Shown: positions 11,093-23,499, numbered from the stretch's first letter. The stretch is 64,000 nucleotides of DNA from Euryodendron excelsum (GCA_033060915.1 CM065381.1:50453836-50517835); one strand, 5' to 3'. Numbers and translations are program-made. The notes: a model not told the origin generated them from the letters alone.

Positions 11093-13334
11093 CTCCTTCC
11101 TCAAAGCTATTTTTTTAAAGATCCACTTTTCAAAAACTCTTTTCCTTGAAGTCCAAGTCAAGCCCTAGAATCCATGGTAAGAAAACCCTAATTTTTCACT
11201 TCCTATTTTGCCTCAAACATAGGTTTCGAAAAACTATTTTCTACATCAAAATCATAGGTTTCCAAAACCTCTTTTTCACATCAAATCATAGATTTTCAAG
11301 ATCCAATATTTTTAAAATTCAATTTTTTCAATTCTATATCAAATCTAATCTTTCAACTTAGGAAACCAAATCTAATCCTCCATTCTAGGAAACCAAATCT
11401 AATCCTCCATTCTAAGAAACTAAATCAAATCTTTCAATTTTGGAAACAAAATCAAATCATCTATTTGTTTTAAACGAAATCCAATCTTCTACTTTAGGAA
11501 ATAGAGATAAATTCTTTCCTAATTTCAAACCTTTCCAAATCCCAACTTTCTAAATTCCAAACTTTTAAATCTTTTCCTAATTCCAACCTTTCCTAATTTC
11601 AAACCTTCAAAGTTTTTCTGAAGTTCAAACTTTCAAGTCTTTCCTAATTCTAATCTTTTTTAACTTCAAGTGTTTCCAAAACTTAAGCTCTCAAAACTTT
11701 CCAAATCTCAACTTTCCAAAACTCAAACTTTCAAACCTTTCCTAATTTCAAACTTTCAAATCTTTCTAAATTCAAAACTTTCTAATTCCAAATCTTTCCA
11801 AATTCTAAACTTTCTAATTCCAAATCTTTCCAAATTCTAAACTTTTCCAAATTCAAATCTGTCCAAAATCAACTCTTTCTTAAGAAGGAAACTTTCCTAA
11901 TTCAAAATTTTTCTAATTTGGAACTTTTCTAAGTCAAAACTTTCCTCTTTTGAAAACTTTCCTAAAATGAACTTTCCGATTTTGAAACTTTCCTAATTCT
12001 AAGATTTCCTAAATTCATTCTTTCCAAATTCTCCCAAATCAAATCTTTCTAAATCAAGTCAAATCTTTAGAAGTCTTTTTCAAGTCAAGTGTTTCTAAAT
12101 CAAATAAAGTCTTTTCTAAATCCTATCTTTCCTAATTCTAAGTTTCCTAAGACCAAACTTTTCAAGTCAAGTCAATCCAAGTGCATGGTTCAATGCTATG
12201 ATACCCTAAGTCTTAGGATACCTAAACCCAAGTTCAACCCTAACCCAAAAGTTAGGAAGCTTCAACTCTTTTCTAAAAACTCCTTTATAAACCAAGATGG
12301 TTTTCAAACTTCAATTTAGGTCAAAGTGATTTCAAACCTCAATGTTTCCAAAACAAGTCCAAGTTCTTCTTCAAAGTTCAAATCTTTCAAAAACCTTTTC
12401 AAATAAAAAAGAATTTCAAATCCTCAAGTCCTATTTCAAATTAAAGTCCAATCTTTTTAAATCTTCCAAGTCAATTTCAAATCAAAGTTCAATTTCCAAT
12501 CTTCCAATCAAAGTTCCAAATGAAACTCTTTTCAAATCAAACCTTCTATTTTCAATCAGACTCTTATCCGAACTACGACTGACCTGATTCCCAACAAAGG
12601 AATACGTAGGCAACCCTCATAGGTACGGTCATAACCTTTTTCAAGTTTCCATTTTCACAACATTTTTCAAAAATCTATTATCTTTTTCAAATTTCCAATC
12701 TTAATCTCTTTCAAATTTTCAATTCCACAACACTTTTCAAGCTTCAAATCCTCTTTTCAAATCTATTTTCAAAATCAAATTATTTTCTTGCTCTTGCATG
12801 TCATGTATCATATTAAATCTTTTTCTAAAGATTTTTTCAAAGTGGATATAGTTGGATAATGGACAATTGAAGATTCTAAATGAGTGAACCTATGGTGAAT
12901 AGACATGTAGGTATCGAAAAGGCAGGATAGGGTGATAGTCTTGTGCATCTTCCCTATACATAACCAACCTCCGAACCTAGAATCACTGTTTTCAAAGACC
13001 AAAATGGAGTTATTTTTAAAAGGACTTAAATCTTTCCAAAGATTGCTGAACAATCTATTTTTCTTAAAAATCCTCTTCTAAGGAAGTTTTCTAAAACCTT
13101 TACAAAAATCCTAAGTTTAATCTTCGTATTGCACTTAGTTTTAGGTGGCCTAACTCACTTTAAACAAGTTAGGTGGCGACTCCAAGTCTTTTCCAAAAGC
13201 CCTTCTTCAAATCAATTTCCAATTCAAACCTAGTCGCACTCATTCTTCTAGAAGGATGAGTTCTAATGAGAGAGTACCATGTTTTTCCCATTTGTGCAAG
13301 TATTTCCTCAAGTGCAAAAAATCGGGGCACAATA
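11093..13334 (+). mobile_element. Tat/Ogre-type LTR, 3' part, split by E1
   Basis: It starts mid-LTR (the stretch with AAGATCCACTTTTCAAAAAC, also found near 47990) and ends CGGGGCACAATA near 13334, a mutated family terminus. It holds the CTTTCCTAA array (11500-12110), the ACTACGACTGACCTGATTCC block at 12571-12615, the ACATGTAGGTATCGAAAAGG block near 12905 and AGGTGGCGACTCC near 13171. Its 5' part should lie left of E1, outside the window. Confidence 0.72.
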
Positions 13335-13415
13335 GCATGGCACCTCATCCTCTTCACCCATCCCCCTCCTAAAAAACTAGCCCTATTAGAGGAAAAGGAT
13401 CAACTGGAGGCATGT
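13335..13415. other. 81-bp unassigned gap between two LTR ends
   Basis: This short C-rich stretch lies between the degraded end of the + LTR and the left end of E2. It does not resemble a PBS or a target duplication. It may be ancestral sequence or LTR debris. Confidence 0.4.
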
Positions 13416-15955
13416 CTTTGCACCCCAATTTTCGCCGCAGGTCCCCGTGGGCGGCCTGAAGGGAATGGACTCAGTACTCTATTTTAGAACTCGCCCTTTT
13501 AGAAGGGTGGGTGCAACAGGTTTGAATTTTGAAATAGAATTGATTAAGGCTTTTTAAAAAGGTCTTTGGAGTTGCAACCTAACATATTTAAAAATGTGTT
13601 AGGTCATCTACACTAAGTAAAACCTGAGTGTTAAACTTAGGTTTTGAAAAATATTTTCAAAAAACATCCTCATGAGAAGGTTTTAAAAGGTAAGTATGGT
13701 TGACAACCGTAAATATGTTTGAAAGCCCTTTTGAAAATTAACTCCAGTTTTGGTCTTTGAAACAAAAATTCTTAAATTCGGAGGTTGGTACGTGTAGGGA
13801 AGATATCCTAACATTATCACCATACCCCGCCCTTGCGGTACCTACATGTCTATTCGCCTTTTATTCACTTAATTATGACTCACCGGTTACCTATATTAAA
13901 TGCTATCCACTTAGAAAACTTTTGAAAACAAAGTTTGAAAGATGGAATTGAGTTTGAAAAATGGTTATGACCACACCCCATGAAGGGTTACCTACATACC
14001 TCCTTAAAGAGGATCAGGTCAGTCGTAGTTCAGACAAAAGTCTGATCGAAAGAGTTGGAATTCTGAAATGGGCTTCTATTTCTAGAAAGTTTTCATTTTT
14101 AAAAAGTTTTCATTTTTGGAAAGTTTGAGTTTGAAAATGTTTTCTTTTTAGGAAAGTTTAACTTTGAAAGATTTCCTTTTCAAGAAGATTGGACTTTGAA
14201 AATATTTCCTTTTCAGAAAGATTTGATTTGATTTTGAAATATTTTCTTTTCAGGAAGATTTGATTTCATATTGAAATGCTTCCTTTTCGGGAAGATTAGA
14301 TTTGATTTGAAATGTTTGTTTTTTAGGAAGATTTGATTTGATTTTGAAATGTTTCCTCTTCAGGAAGATTGGATTGAGAAACGTTTTCTTTTTAGGAAGA
14401 TTGGATTTGATTTGAAAAAATAGAGATTTGATTTGATTTGAAAAGCTTAGATTTGATTTGAAAATATTAGATTTCAAAAAAGATTTGATTTGAGAATTTT
14501 GAAAAGATTTTATTTCCTTTAAAGAAAATAGTTGTTTCCTTTTTGAAAAAGATTTACTTTTTTTCCTTTCAAAAAGATTTGAAAAGAATATTGCACTTTG
14601 CCTAAAGCCATTCTAGTTATTCAAAGGCTAGAATTGCTCTAGGCTTGTGGCTTGAAAAACAACAAAGGCACAAAGCCTGAAACGTGGACCTTTTCAGGTC
14701 ATTTTGAATATCACACGTTCCCCGAGACAACCTTAGTCATTACATAACTGGGATCGTTTTGGGATTTTATTTTTGAAGAGAAAACAATGTAGGCTATTAG
14801 AAGCCATTTCAAATGTCACACATTTCTAGGAAAAACTTAACCATGAAAGGGTTAGAATCAATCAGAATTGTGGCTTTAAGAAATCAACTTTGGAAATGAT
14901 TTTTAGGGATAGAGAGATGACAAGAATGCAAAAGTATGACAATGATAATAATGGCATGAATCATACAAGGCTAGGTATCACCATATTGCAAGAGGGCCCC
15001 ATGGCCATGCCGTGAGGTGAGTGAAAGTGAAGAAGAGAGTCCCAATATATAGTCTCCTCTCGCTCACAACGACATGGACTTAGCATCCTCTTGGTCCAAG
15101 TATACAAGAAACGGGGTTTAGAGATAGGGGTTTGAAAATGAGAAGAACCCAAGTGGGTTTGAAGGGAGAAGAGAGAGTGGAGAATACAGAAAGATAAATG
15201 GAGGATTACCTTGATTTCTTTCTTCTTTCATCAATAGAGGCTCGACCCTTGGACTTGGAAAGACTTCGAGAGCTTCCAGGCAGCTGGGATGGCCTTCAAT
15301 AGAGCTCGGAAGCTAGGGCTTCGGAGCTTCAGAATAGGGCTCGGCAGCCGCAACTTTGAAAGAAAGAGAGAGAGGGCTTCAGGAGCTGTCTGGCAAAGGG
15401 AGAGAGAGTTTTTGGAGATATTTTTTGATCCAGAATAGTGAGGGGGACGTCTGTATTTATAATGTAAAAATAGGGGGGTCGTGCACCATTCTTAGTGGCA
15501 CATGCCTTAAGTTTGGTCGTGCACCACTCTTAATGGCACAAGAGCATTTATTAGGGCTAAAAAAAAGGCTAGATAAGGGACTTGTCGGGTGCTAGTCGAT
15601 TTGTAACCATTTTTGATAGCCTATGGGGTTGGTGTGCGCCTCTAAAAGTGGCTCGAGGCTAAAAGTTGGTCATACTTCACTCAAAGTGGAGCAGGGAGGT
15701 TCTAGTTCAAAAAGGAAAGTGCCGAATAGCGGGGCCTAGCCAGAAATAGAAGGGGATACTCTGGAAAGTGTCCAAGAGATTGCTAGTTTGATTCCCAAAG
15801 CTGGTGTGGTTGAAGTGAATGACCCAATTGTGCTGACCTTATCTCAAGAGTTCTAGGGCTGAGCAAGATTGACTAGGTTTTGATGAGTTGACTAGAGTTG
15901 ACCAAAGTTAATTGGAGCAAGCCAGGGTTGTCCCAAAGTCAACTGGGGGTTGCTG
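13416..15955 (-). mobile_element. 3' LTR of E2, subfamily B, 5'-truncated
   Basis: The minus-strand LTR end is at about 13416, where + reads TTTGCACCCCAATTTTCGCC with GCAGGTCCCCGTGGGC just inside. That GCCGCAGG stretch is shared only with 19726 onward and marks subfamily B. The copy matches the E2 5' LTR through 13971-14045 (GACCACACCCCATGAAGGG, hairpin), 14600-14720 and 15230-15460 (TATA). The match stops near 15955, where the 5' LTR continues for several hundred bases with U3 not present here. No TGTAAGCA start and no purine tract is seen, so U3 and PPT seem deleted. Confidence 0.72.
15454..15461 (-). promoter_or_regulatory. LTR TATA box (E2 3' LTR)
   Basis: The minus strand has TATAAATACAGACG. 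The U3 terminal motifs (CTTAGTGGCACATGCC and CACTCTTAATGGCACA on +) lie within 100 bp upstream in LTR sense, as in the other LTRs. Confidence 0.7.
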
Positions 15956-16167
15956 TAACGAAACACTTGCTGAGTTGGAATAGAAGTTGTCTTCTCAGAA
16001 CTCCTTCTACTGGCTAGAGCACTTTCCAATGTGACTATCTTATTTTGAAGAGCAATGATAGCAATGACCAATCTAAAAGGTCTTTTTTTTTTCTTTTTTT
16101 TTTTACTATAACGTGAGCTAGGTGTCGGGATTTTTAAAGGACAGGATAGAAGGCCCAAACCTACCAT
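15892..16167 (-). pseudogene. Short ORF remnant with coiled-coil-like segment (possible gag debris)
   Basis: A 91-codon reading frame crosses from the E2 internal region into the truncated 3' LTR. The middle part contains IAIIALQNKIVTLESALASR, which has heptad-like spacing. It follows a lysine run encoded by the poly-A/T tract at 16081-16104. The 125 bp that encode it (about 15956-16080) are not repeated elsewhere in the window. It could be a scrap of gag or of an accessory protein, but I do not recognise a family, and the start and end are artefacts of the junctions. Confidence 0.25.
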
Positions 16168-19100
16168 TCTACTCTGCCTTGATTCCCGCGATCACATTTA
16201 ACAGTTTCGTCCCTTTCTTACCCTTTGCTTTTATAACTAATGCTGAGGTTGTTTATTTGATGACTTTAACCTTGGCATTGCTAGATTTTCCTTATTCATT
16301 TTCTCCCATTTATCTAGTGGAAAACTGCCAAACTGTTCTTATTTGTTTTCCATCACTTATCTAGCGAAAAACAACATTGCCAGAGTTATTCCTTTTTTTT
16401 TTTGATATGTAATGCTACCCCTTTTTTTTTTTCTACCCGTATGCTTTAGCCTTCGACGCATTATGGGTGGTGATCACTGAGCTGGTTATATGATGGAAAT
16501 GTGACCGGCTCAAGGGGGTTTTGCAAGGGTTTTGTTTAACTGTATGGTAGAGGAATTAAGGACCTCTATTTGTTTTGATCATTGTCATCATTGCCCTATT
16601 AAAGTTTCTAATTACACAGAGTAGTGCTTTATTAAGCTTGAGTTAATAGGTGTTAGAAAAACTTCCATGTTCGTATCTGCCAGGATCAATGACTTCGAGT
16701 CTTCATTATTGAGAGTAAACTTTACTTCTAGCTTTTTGCCAGGCTGGAGATCTCTTCTTAGTGCCAAAGTCTTTTGTTGAGATTTGATTTTTCTACTGAA
16801 GGATCTAAAGATGCATCTTTGGTTGTACCGGGCATATTAGATGGCATGTTGTTCTCTAGGAGGCAAGGCTGCTCATACTGCTTTGGTGGTTTGAGTTTCC
16901 CTAACAATTTGGAGAGAAAGGGTTCCTTCTTTAACTAGCAGAACTACCTTATTGCAATAGATTAATGAGGGTGGTGTTGACCTAGTTAAGACTCTAACTG
17001 AGACTTTGTGAAACGGGCAGCTACTCTTGCTGACCTTTGTGATCTTCTTAACTATTGTATTTTGCTGACTCAATGGTCTCCTTTGTTTGTAGATGGTTGG
17101 ATATTGATTTTGAATCTCTACTATCATGTGCTGTTTTAAGTTGCTGGCGCTATCTGTGACAATCTGTAAAGGACCTCTGGGGAGTCTTTAGGGTTAAAAG
17201 ATGGCAGCCTTCAGGATACCCTGCATGTTTCATTTTCTTGAAAAAAGATTTTAGCATGGCAGAGAAAGAATTTCATGATCAAGAGTCCTCTATTTCAGAT
17301 TAGCCTATTATACATTTGATATTTACATGACACTTCGACAAGCTAAAATCAAGCATTCCTCCCGTAAGCTTTACTAAGGCCTTCAGGGCCTGGGATCTTA
17401 ATGGATGGTCTAGTCGGCCAACTTCTTATCCAATGCTACTACATTGGCAAGACCTTGAGGAAAGTGAGCCAGTAGAAGATGATCAGTGGCTAGGATTGAG
17501 GCATGGATTTTCAGTTGATGACCAAGGACAGAATGACATTTTTTATTTTTTTTGTTCTCTTTATTTATTTATTTATTTTTTTGGAGGACCACCTTGTAGT
17601 TGTGCCCTTAGTCCCTTGTTAGGTTGGTACCTTTTACTGCTAAGGTAGTTGGTGACCATTTCCTAACTGTTGGGTGACTAGAGGGTTTTGTCATGTCGAT
17701 GCATGGATGACAATTGTCTTGACATGGTGTGGAGGTTGTTGCTTGAGAGGTAACACTTTATTGATGAGCGGTCAATCCCTTCTGCTCTTCAATTGGCTCA
17801 TCCTTGCAAGAGTTATGGACTGGGTGGGACTACGGAGGGATTACATAGCTTTGGCTTTTCTCTTAGGCATGGAAAAAGAAAAGGAAAAGTAAATGGAATT
17901 AGCATGTGGAGTTGAAGACCTTATGCAATGCATGCCCTATGGAGGTCCCTTATTTGCGGGAATCTAGGCATGAGGTTGAGTCCATTTTGGAGGTGGGGTG
18001 TTGCCCCTGTATGTAATATAATACCTCTTCAGCATGGGCTAGTCGATGCTGCTTTGATTGGGCAATTCTGTCTCTATGGACGGAGAGAGATTTAGGCCTC
18101 TATTGAGATATGATTTTATGCATTCCATGAATCCTTTGGGATTGGAAAACTCTTAGAAGCTTTGGTAGGGTTGATTAACATGAGATGGGATTGTCCCTTT
18201 ATCTCTACGGTTAATTGAATGCATGACAAGGCAATGATTTGAGTTTCCTAGAACTCTTGCCTTTAGAATGGATATTAATGTATGAGCATGATAGTAGTGA
18301 ATATGCGCATAGCATAATGACAGTAGATAAGCGGTTTAGGAAACCCCCTTTTCTGTCCTTGCTTCGTCTTTGGTTTTCTTAGTACTTGAGAGATGAGGAG
18401 GAGGATAGATGACACGAAAGGAATGAGAAGTTAGTGCCTTTGTTTTAAAGTTTGTAGGCAATGCATCCCCTAAGGGTGCGTATGCTTTGAGAGGGGGACT
18501 ACGCATGCTGTGATTGCTCACTTTTGGAGATAGGGGGTTGCCCCTATATGCATGTGCGTATAACATACATTCATTCATACATCTATTCATTCAAAAGAAG
18601 TAAACCTTATTATTCTATTACATTGGATTTTTCTGGTACATGGAATTGAAAAATACATAGAAAGGGGAGAGGGAACATTTTCCATTGGACTTTTCACATA
18701 TCTACTTAAACTACTTTTCAAGTCTTCAATTTTGCCTTATTGATATCAGTATGTCGTTGAATGACTTTGTCTCCAGATTGCCCCTTGTTTTATGGCAACC
18801 TTATCTCCATGAGCAAGACGGATTGGGGCCCCTCTTATGAAATGATTCTTCGATGCATACCATGGTCCTTAAGGTTTGAAACCATTAAGAATTGGGTAGG
18901 CTTATGATTTAAGATTGGCTCGTGAGCCATTCTCTTTAGGATTGATCATATGTATAGAGTGCAGGTGGCTTGAGTTACTTTGGGACTCTTGCCTTGGGAT
19001 GATTACATATGCATGAGCAGTTTAATAGCATGAATGAAATTGAAAAGCGTTTATTCTTTCCTCCTTGGTTTAGAAAAAGACACGTGCCTTAAATCAGGCA

Positions 19101-19725
19101 GAGGTTCGGCTATGCATGGGTTCTACATGAGCATCGGGTTGAGGGCTACTAATGCTTCCTAAAAACTCAGCTCCTGGATCTTCAAACCTAGGCCTACTCC
19201 CTGGGGTGGTGCCATTATAGGTTGGTGATCTGAGTGGGGGAACTATCTAAAGACTGTTGGTTAGGTGACACATCTATCTACCACCAACAGTCAATGTACT
19301 GTTCTCCCTTCTAACTAAAAGATAGGAACCAAGATTAATATTCCATGAAAATGCACATGCAAGTGTGTGTATGATTTTGAAAATTTGAGGAAAGAGCACT
19401 ACAATTCCCAGACATCCTGTCATATATAGCATACACGACAGTTTATGAACATAGATTAAAATGTGAACAAGGGTCCACCTACAAAATAAATGCACAAAGT
19501 TAATACTTTTTTAGGAACTCAAATACAAAATAAAGAATGATATATGAACAATGCAAGAGCATGTAATGAATTCAATATTTGAGTTTTTGTAAAACAAAGA
19601 CCATTTTGAAAAATTTACAAAGTGGATATAATTAAATAAGGTAACATGCGAGCCTAAGGTGAGTGAAGGGTGATTAGACATGACATAGGCCTAACCTTCT
19701 AATTTTTCCCAACGGAATTGCCAGC
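15956..19725 (-). mobile_element. Element E2, non-coding internal region
   Basis: Bounded on the right by a PBS (19703-19725) and on the left by the truncated 3' LTR. It is collinear with E1 and E3 internal sequence: 16440-16560 (GGTGGTGATCACTGAGC block), 17890-18200 (GGAATCTAGGCATGAGGTTG block) and 19080-19300. No gag, protease, RT or integrase motif appears. The conserved block near 17900-18010 has stops in its minus frame, unlike the same block in E1 and E3, so the open frames there are chance. E2 is therefore a gag-pol-less derivative. Confidence 0.68.
19703..19725 (-). promoter_or_regulatory. Primer-binding site of E2
   Basis: Minus strand: GCTGGCAATTCCGTTGGGAA directly after the LTR end. 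It is a diverged form of the PBS at 6661-6681 and 28396-28419, so it supports 19726 as the 3' border of a 5' LTR. Confidence 0.7.
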
Positions 19726-20312
19726 TATCGCACCCTAGTTTCTGCCGCAGGTCCTTGCGAGGGGCCCAAGGGGAATGGATTCGGTACTTTCTTTTAGAAC
19801 TCACCCTCCTAGAAAGGCCGGTGCGATGGGATTTGAATTTTGAAATGTAATTGATTAGGGCTTTTTAAAAAGTACTATGGAGTCACTACCTAATATATTT
19901 AAAGATGTGCTAGGTCATCCACACTAAGTAAAACCCGAGTTTTAAACTTAGGTTTTGAAAAAATGTTTTCGAAAAACGTCCTCATGAGAGGGTTTTAAAA
20001 GGTTGGGTTGTTTGACAACCCTAAAAATGTTTGAAAGCCGTTTTGAAAATTGACTTTGGTTTTAGTCTTTGAAACAGAAATTCTTAAGTCTGGGGGTTGG
20101 TTACGTGTAGGGAAGATGTCCTAAGACTATCACCCTACCTCACCCTTGTGGTACCTACATGCCTATTCACCTTTTACACACTTAATTATCACTCACCATT
20201 TACCTATGTTTAATGCTATCCACTTAGAAAAATTTTAAAAACAAAGTTTGAAAAAGAGTTTGAAAGATGGAATTGAGTTTGAAAAATAGTTGTGACCGCT
20301 CCCCATGAAGGG
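19726..20312 (-). mobile_element. 5' LTR of E2 (subfamily B), U5 part left of E3
   Basis: Starts on + as TATCGCACCCTAGTTTCTGC, the mutated LTR end, and runs to the E3 insertion site. It matches 13416-13985. It continues at 32715 once E3 is removed: ...CCCCATGAAGGG joins TTGTCTACATACCTCC, just as the uninterrupted copy reads at 13978-14010. Confidence 0.8.
20308..20312 (+). repeat. Target-site duplication AAGGG (left) of E3
   Basis: AAGGG precedes TGTCGCGCCCC at 20313 and recurs at 32715-32719 after ...GGTGCTTACA. The unoccupied sister LTR at 13971-14010 has a single AAGGG at this place. Confidence 0.9.
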
Positions 20313-21392
20313 TGTCGCGCCCCAATTTTTAGCACCCGAAAAAGACAAGTGTGAAAAACACAATACTCTCTTGTTAGAACTCATCCTCTTAAAAGAACGA
20401 GTGCAACTAGGTTTGAATTGAAAATTGATTTTGAATAAGGGCTTTTGGAAAGAGTTTGGAGTCACCGCCTAACTTAAGTAAGGTGACTTAGGTCACCTAA
20501 AAACTAAGCACAATCCGAATATTACATTTATGGTTTTTGAAAACTATTTTGAAGTTTTTAGGAAAACAGGTTGTTTGGCAACCTTTGAAAATATTTAAGC
20601 CCTTTTTGAAAACAACTCCATTTTGGTCTTTGAAAACAAGGATCCTAAGTTCGGAGGTTGGTTACGTGTAGGGAAGACGCACTAAGATGATCACCCTACT
20701 CCGCCCCTACGGTACCTACATATCTGTTCACTCTAGGTTTACTCATTAGAGTCTTTGACTAATAAATGTCCAATAACTATCCACTTTCGAAAAGAATTTT
20801 TAGAAAGAAATTGACATAATGCATGATATGCAAGTACAAAAATAAGACTTAATTTTGAAAATGGATTTAAAAAATAACTTGATTTGATTTGAAATGGATT
20901 TGAAAAGATAGGTTTGATTTTGAAATTGGAAGAAAGTTTTAGAAATTTGAAATAGAGATTTGAAATTAGATTGTAGAATTAGAATTTGAAATCGATCATG
21001 GAATTGAAAACTTGAAAAAGGTTGTGGGATTGAAAATTTGAAAATACTTATGACTGCACCTGTGAGGGTTGCCTACGTATCCCTTTTTTGGAAATCAGGT
21101 TAGTTGTAGTTCGGACAAGAGTCCGATAGGAAATAGGAGGTTTGATTTGAAAAAGAGATTGGATTCGAACTTTGGAATAGAAGATTTGAAATTAAAATTT
21201 GATTTTAGAAAACTTAAGATTCATGAAAAATAGTATATGAAAAGATTGGAAGTGATTGGATTTGATTTAGAAATACTTGAGTTGGAACGATTGGAAAAGA
21301 TTTGATCTTAATGTTTGATTTAGAAAATTTGGAAAATTGGAGTTTAGGAAAAATTGGATTTATGAAATCTTTAAATTAGGAAAGTTTCAATG
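20313..21392 (-). mobile_element. 3' LTR remnant of E3 (U5 end only)
   Basis: Aligns with 28420-29500 of the 5' LTR through the LTR end, the second hairpin, the GGTTGGTTACGTGTAGGGAA block and the GCCTACGTATCCC/hairpin block (21070-21126). The match stops within AGGAAAGTTTCA. The next base belongs to the accessory-ORF intron, so about 3.2 kb of LTR, the PPT and exon 1 have been lost. Confidence 0.78.
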
Positions 21393-22707
21393 TGTAGAGT
21401 TCCGTTTGGGTTATGTGAACAGTGAAAATTGATGTTTTGATACGTTTTGAACACTTTGGTGAAGTTATTTTTTCATTTTGGTGCTTGTTCGATTAAATTT
21501 GAGTGATTTTGCATGATTATGTGAATGGAGTTTCTGCAGAAATTGAAGGTTTATCTCTACAGCTTTGCGTACTGAGTTTTTTGGCTATATTTTTTTATAC
21601 TGTATACCTTAGAAAAATATGTTTAACAGCTGTGTGAAGTTTTGTGATTTTTGGAAAACTCGGTGAATTTTTTAGTTTTTAAAAAATAAAAAAATACTTA
21701 GAAAAATATAAAATATTAAGAAAATTGAGAAATTATTAGAGTTTAGTGTTTAGAAAAATGCAAAAATATTTTAGAAAACATTTGAAATGATTTTAAGAAA
21801 TTTTGGGATAACTGTGAAAACCATTGATTTGTTGAAAAATAAAACAAATCTTTTGAAAAACTTAAAAATTTGATAAATGTGCACGAGTGTTGGTGCTATG
21901 TGATTATGATATTGTGAAGTGCATGGTTTTTATTTTGTGTTGATGTTGTGGGTGTCGTAGGGACCATTTTTAAGCAGAGCTTTGCCGAAATTTTTTAAAA
22001 TTTCGAAAAAGGTTGGAAAAGTTTGGAATAAAATCCTTTTGAAGTAAAAATATATAAAACTATTGAGGGCGAGCCCTTTTTGGTGGAAAAGGCCTTGAGA
22101 AACTTGGGGGGTCTTTTAAAAACATTTTGAAAAATAGAATTTTAGATGAGACTTTGGAGAAAAGAATTTTGGGAAATCCTTTAAACATGAACTTCGGATT
22201 TAGAAAACTTCAACTTTGACTTTGATAAGAATTTTTTATGCAAGAATTCAAAAACTTTGGAATTCGAGGAAAATTTTAGAGGAAAGAGTTTTGATTGAAA
22301 TTTCTAGAATCTTTAAGGATTGATTTTGAAAAAGTGTTAGAAAATCTTGAGACTTAATCGGAAGAAAGATCTTTTGAAGAAGAGAATTAGAAAAGCTTTT
22401 TTTTTTTATGGATTTTGACGAAAAACATTTGAGATTCGATTTTGAAAGGGACTTTATGCCTTGATTTTTGGAAAAGATTTTGGAAGGAAAGATTTAGTAA
22501 CCCTAGGATTTGAAAATGATTTTGAATATGAAGTTTTGGAAGAAAGAGTTTAGAAAATCTCTTGGGAATTGATTTTGGAGAAGAATTTTTGGAGGAAAAA
22601 GTTAAGAAACTTTTTGAAAGCTTATTCATTTTTATTATTATTTTACCCTCTATCCTTTTGATTGTATATACCATATTTTGATATTCTTACCTTGGTTTAC
22701 CTTTTAG
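21393..22707 (+). other. Intron/leader of the accessory ORF in E3
   Basis: Begins GTGTAGAGTTCCGTTTGGG, the sequence a few bases after the splice donor in E4 and E5, and ends TTGGTTTACCTTTTAG, a pyrimidine-rich acceptor. It is AT-rich. A conserved patch near 22065-22120 contains GCCCTTTTTGGTGG and GAGAAACTTGG; E5 (54705-54765) and E4 (antisense, 36070-36115) have the same patch. Confidence 0.6.
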
Positions 22708-22960
22708 GACGGCCAGCGTGAATGATGACGGTTCTGAGAGGAGACGCCGGTCCGGGAAGAGGGCCCGTACAGATTCCTTTGGTAGCTCTAGTCATTCCTA
22801 GGGTAGTCACAAATCAGCTAGCAGGGCATTCTCTAGCTAGAATGGAAGGGGGATTAGGCCTCTAGTCAACCCCTTCCCTACTGTCAAGCTTTCGAGGAGG
22901 AGATGGACGTCGTGGACGAGGCACTGGATGTTGGGGATTGTTGAGCTAGCAAAAAGGTGG
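22708..22960 (+). pseudogene. Accessory antisense ORF, exon 2 remnant, Arg/Ser-rich type (E3)
   Basis: After the AG at 22706-22707 the frame from 22709 (ACG where E4 and E5 have ATG) reads a basic, serine-rich segment: SERRRRSGKRARTDSFGSSS, then a stop at about 22799. The frame continues after that stop as GSHKSASRAFSS. The E4 copy (35680 downward) aligns residue by residue (DDG..RR..S.K.AR...SSS.S.GSH.S). The arginine-rich run looks like a nuclear-localisation or nucleic-acid-binding segment. The strand is opposite to the element, as known for accessory ORFs of Tat elements. Later sequence to about 22960 has further stops. Function unknown. Confidence 0.55.
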
Positions 22961-23004
22961 TGCTCCTAGCTGCTCCACTTTTTCTGTCTTGAACTAATAT
23001 TTTG

Positions 23005-23495
23005 TCTCGAAACGCTACTCCTTTGGGGAAATCCACAGTTAATGTATAATACTTTTTGAATCAGCACTTGTCTGATACTTCTTAAACCTGCACTCTGTCT
23101 GGTGAAACGCTACTCCTCTGGGGGGAAGTCCAAGGTTGATGCCTGATACTTCTTGACCCGACACTCCATCTGGCGAAATGCTGATCCTCTATGGGGAAAG
23201 TCCAAGGTTAACGTCTGATACTTCTTGAATCGGCACTCTATCTGGCGAAACGCTGCTCATCTAGGGGAAGTCCATGGTTGAGGTCTAATACTTCTTAAAT
23301 CGGCACTCCGTCTGGCGAAATACTGCTCCTCTAACGGCAGGTCTAAGGTTGACGCCTGATACTTCTTGAACTGGCACTCTGTCTACTGAAACGCTGCTCC
23401 TTCTGGGGGAAAGTCCAAGGTTGATGCTTGATACTTCTTGAACCGGCACTCTGTCTGGCGAAATACTGCTCCTCTTGGGGGAAGTCCAAGGTTTG
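23005..23495. repeat. 71-bp minisatellite, about seven units
   Basis: Units contain TCTGGCGAAACGCTGCTCCT, then GGGGGAAGTCCAAGGTTGAT, then GCCTGATACTTCTTGAACC and GGCACTCTG. Copies start near 23005, 23098, 23169, 23240, 23311, 23382 and 23454. Spacing is 71-72 bp. On the minus strand a short open frame (23343-23528) repeats a 24-residue motif with RQSASSRSI and FPQKEQ. It lies between the accessory ORF and the rest of the E3 internal region and is absent from E5. Confidence 0.9.
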
Positions 23496-23499
23496 ATTA

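Noticed and set aside
23005..23495. CRISPR-like regular repeats
   Set aside because: Units are contiguous (71 bp, no spacers) in a plant retroelement. It is a minisatellite.
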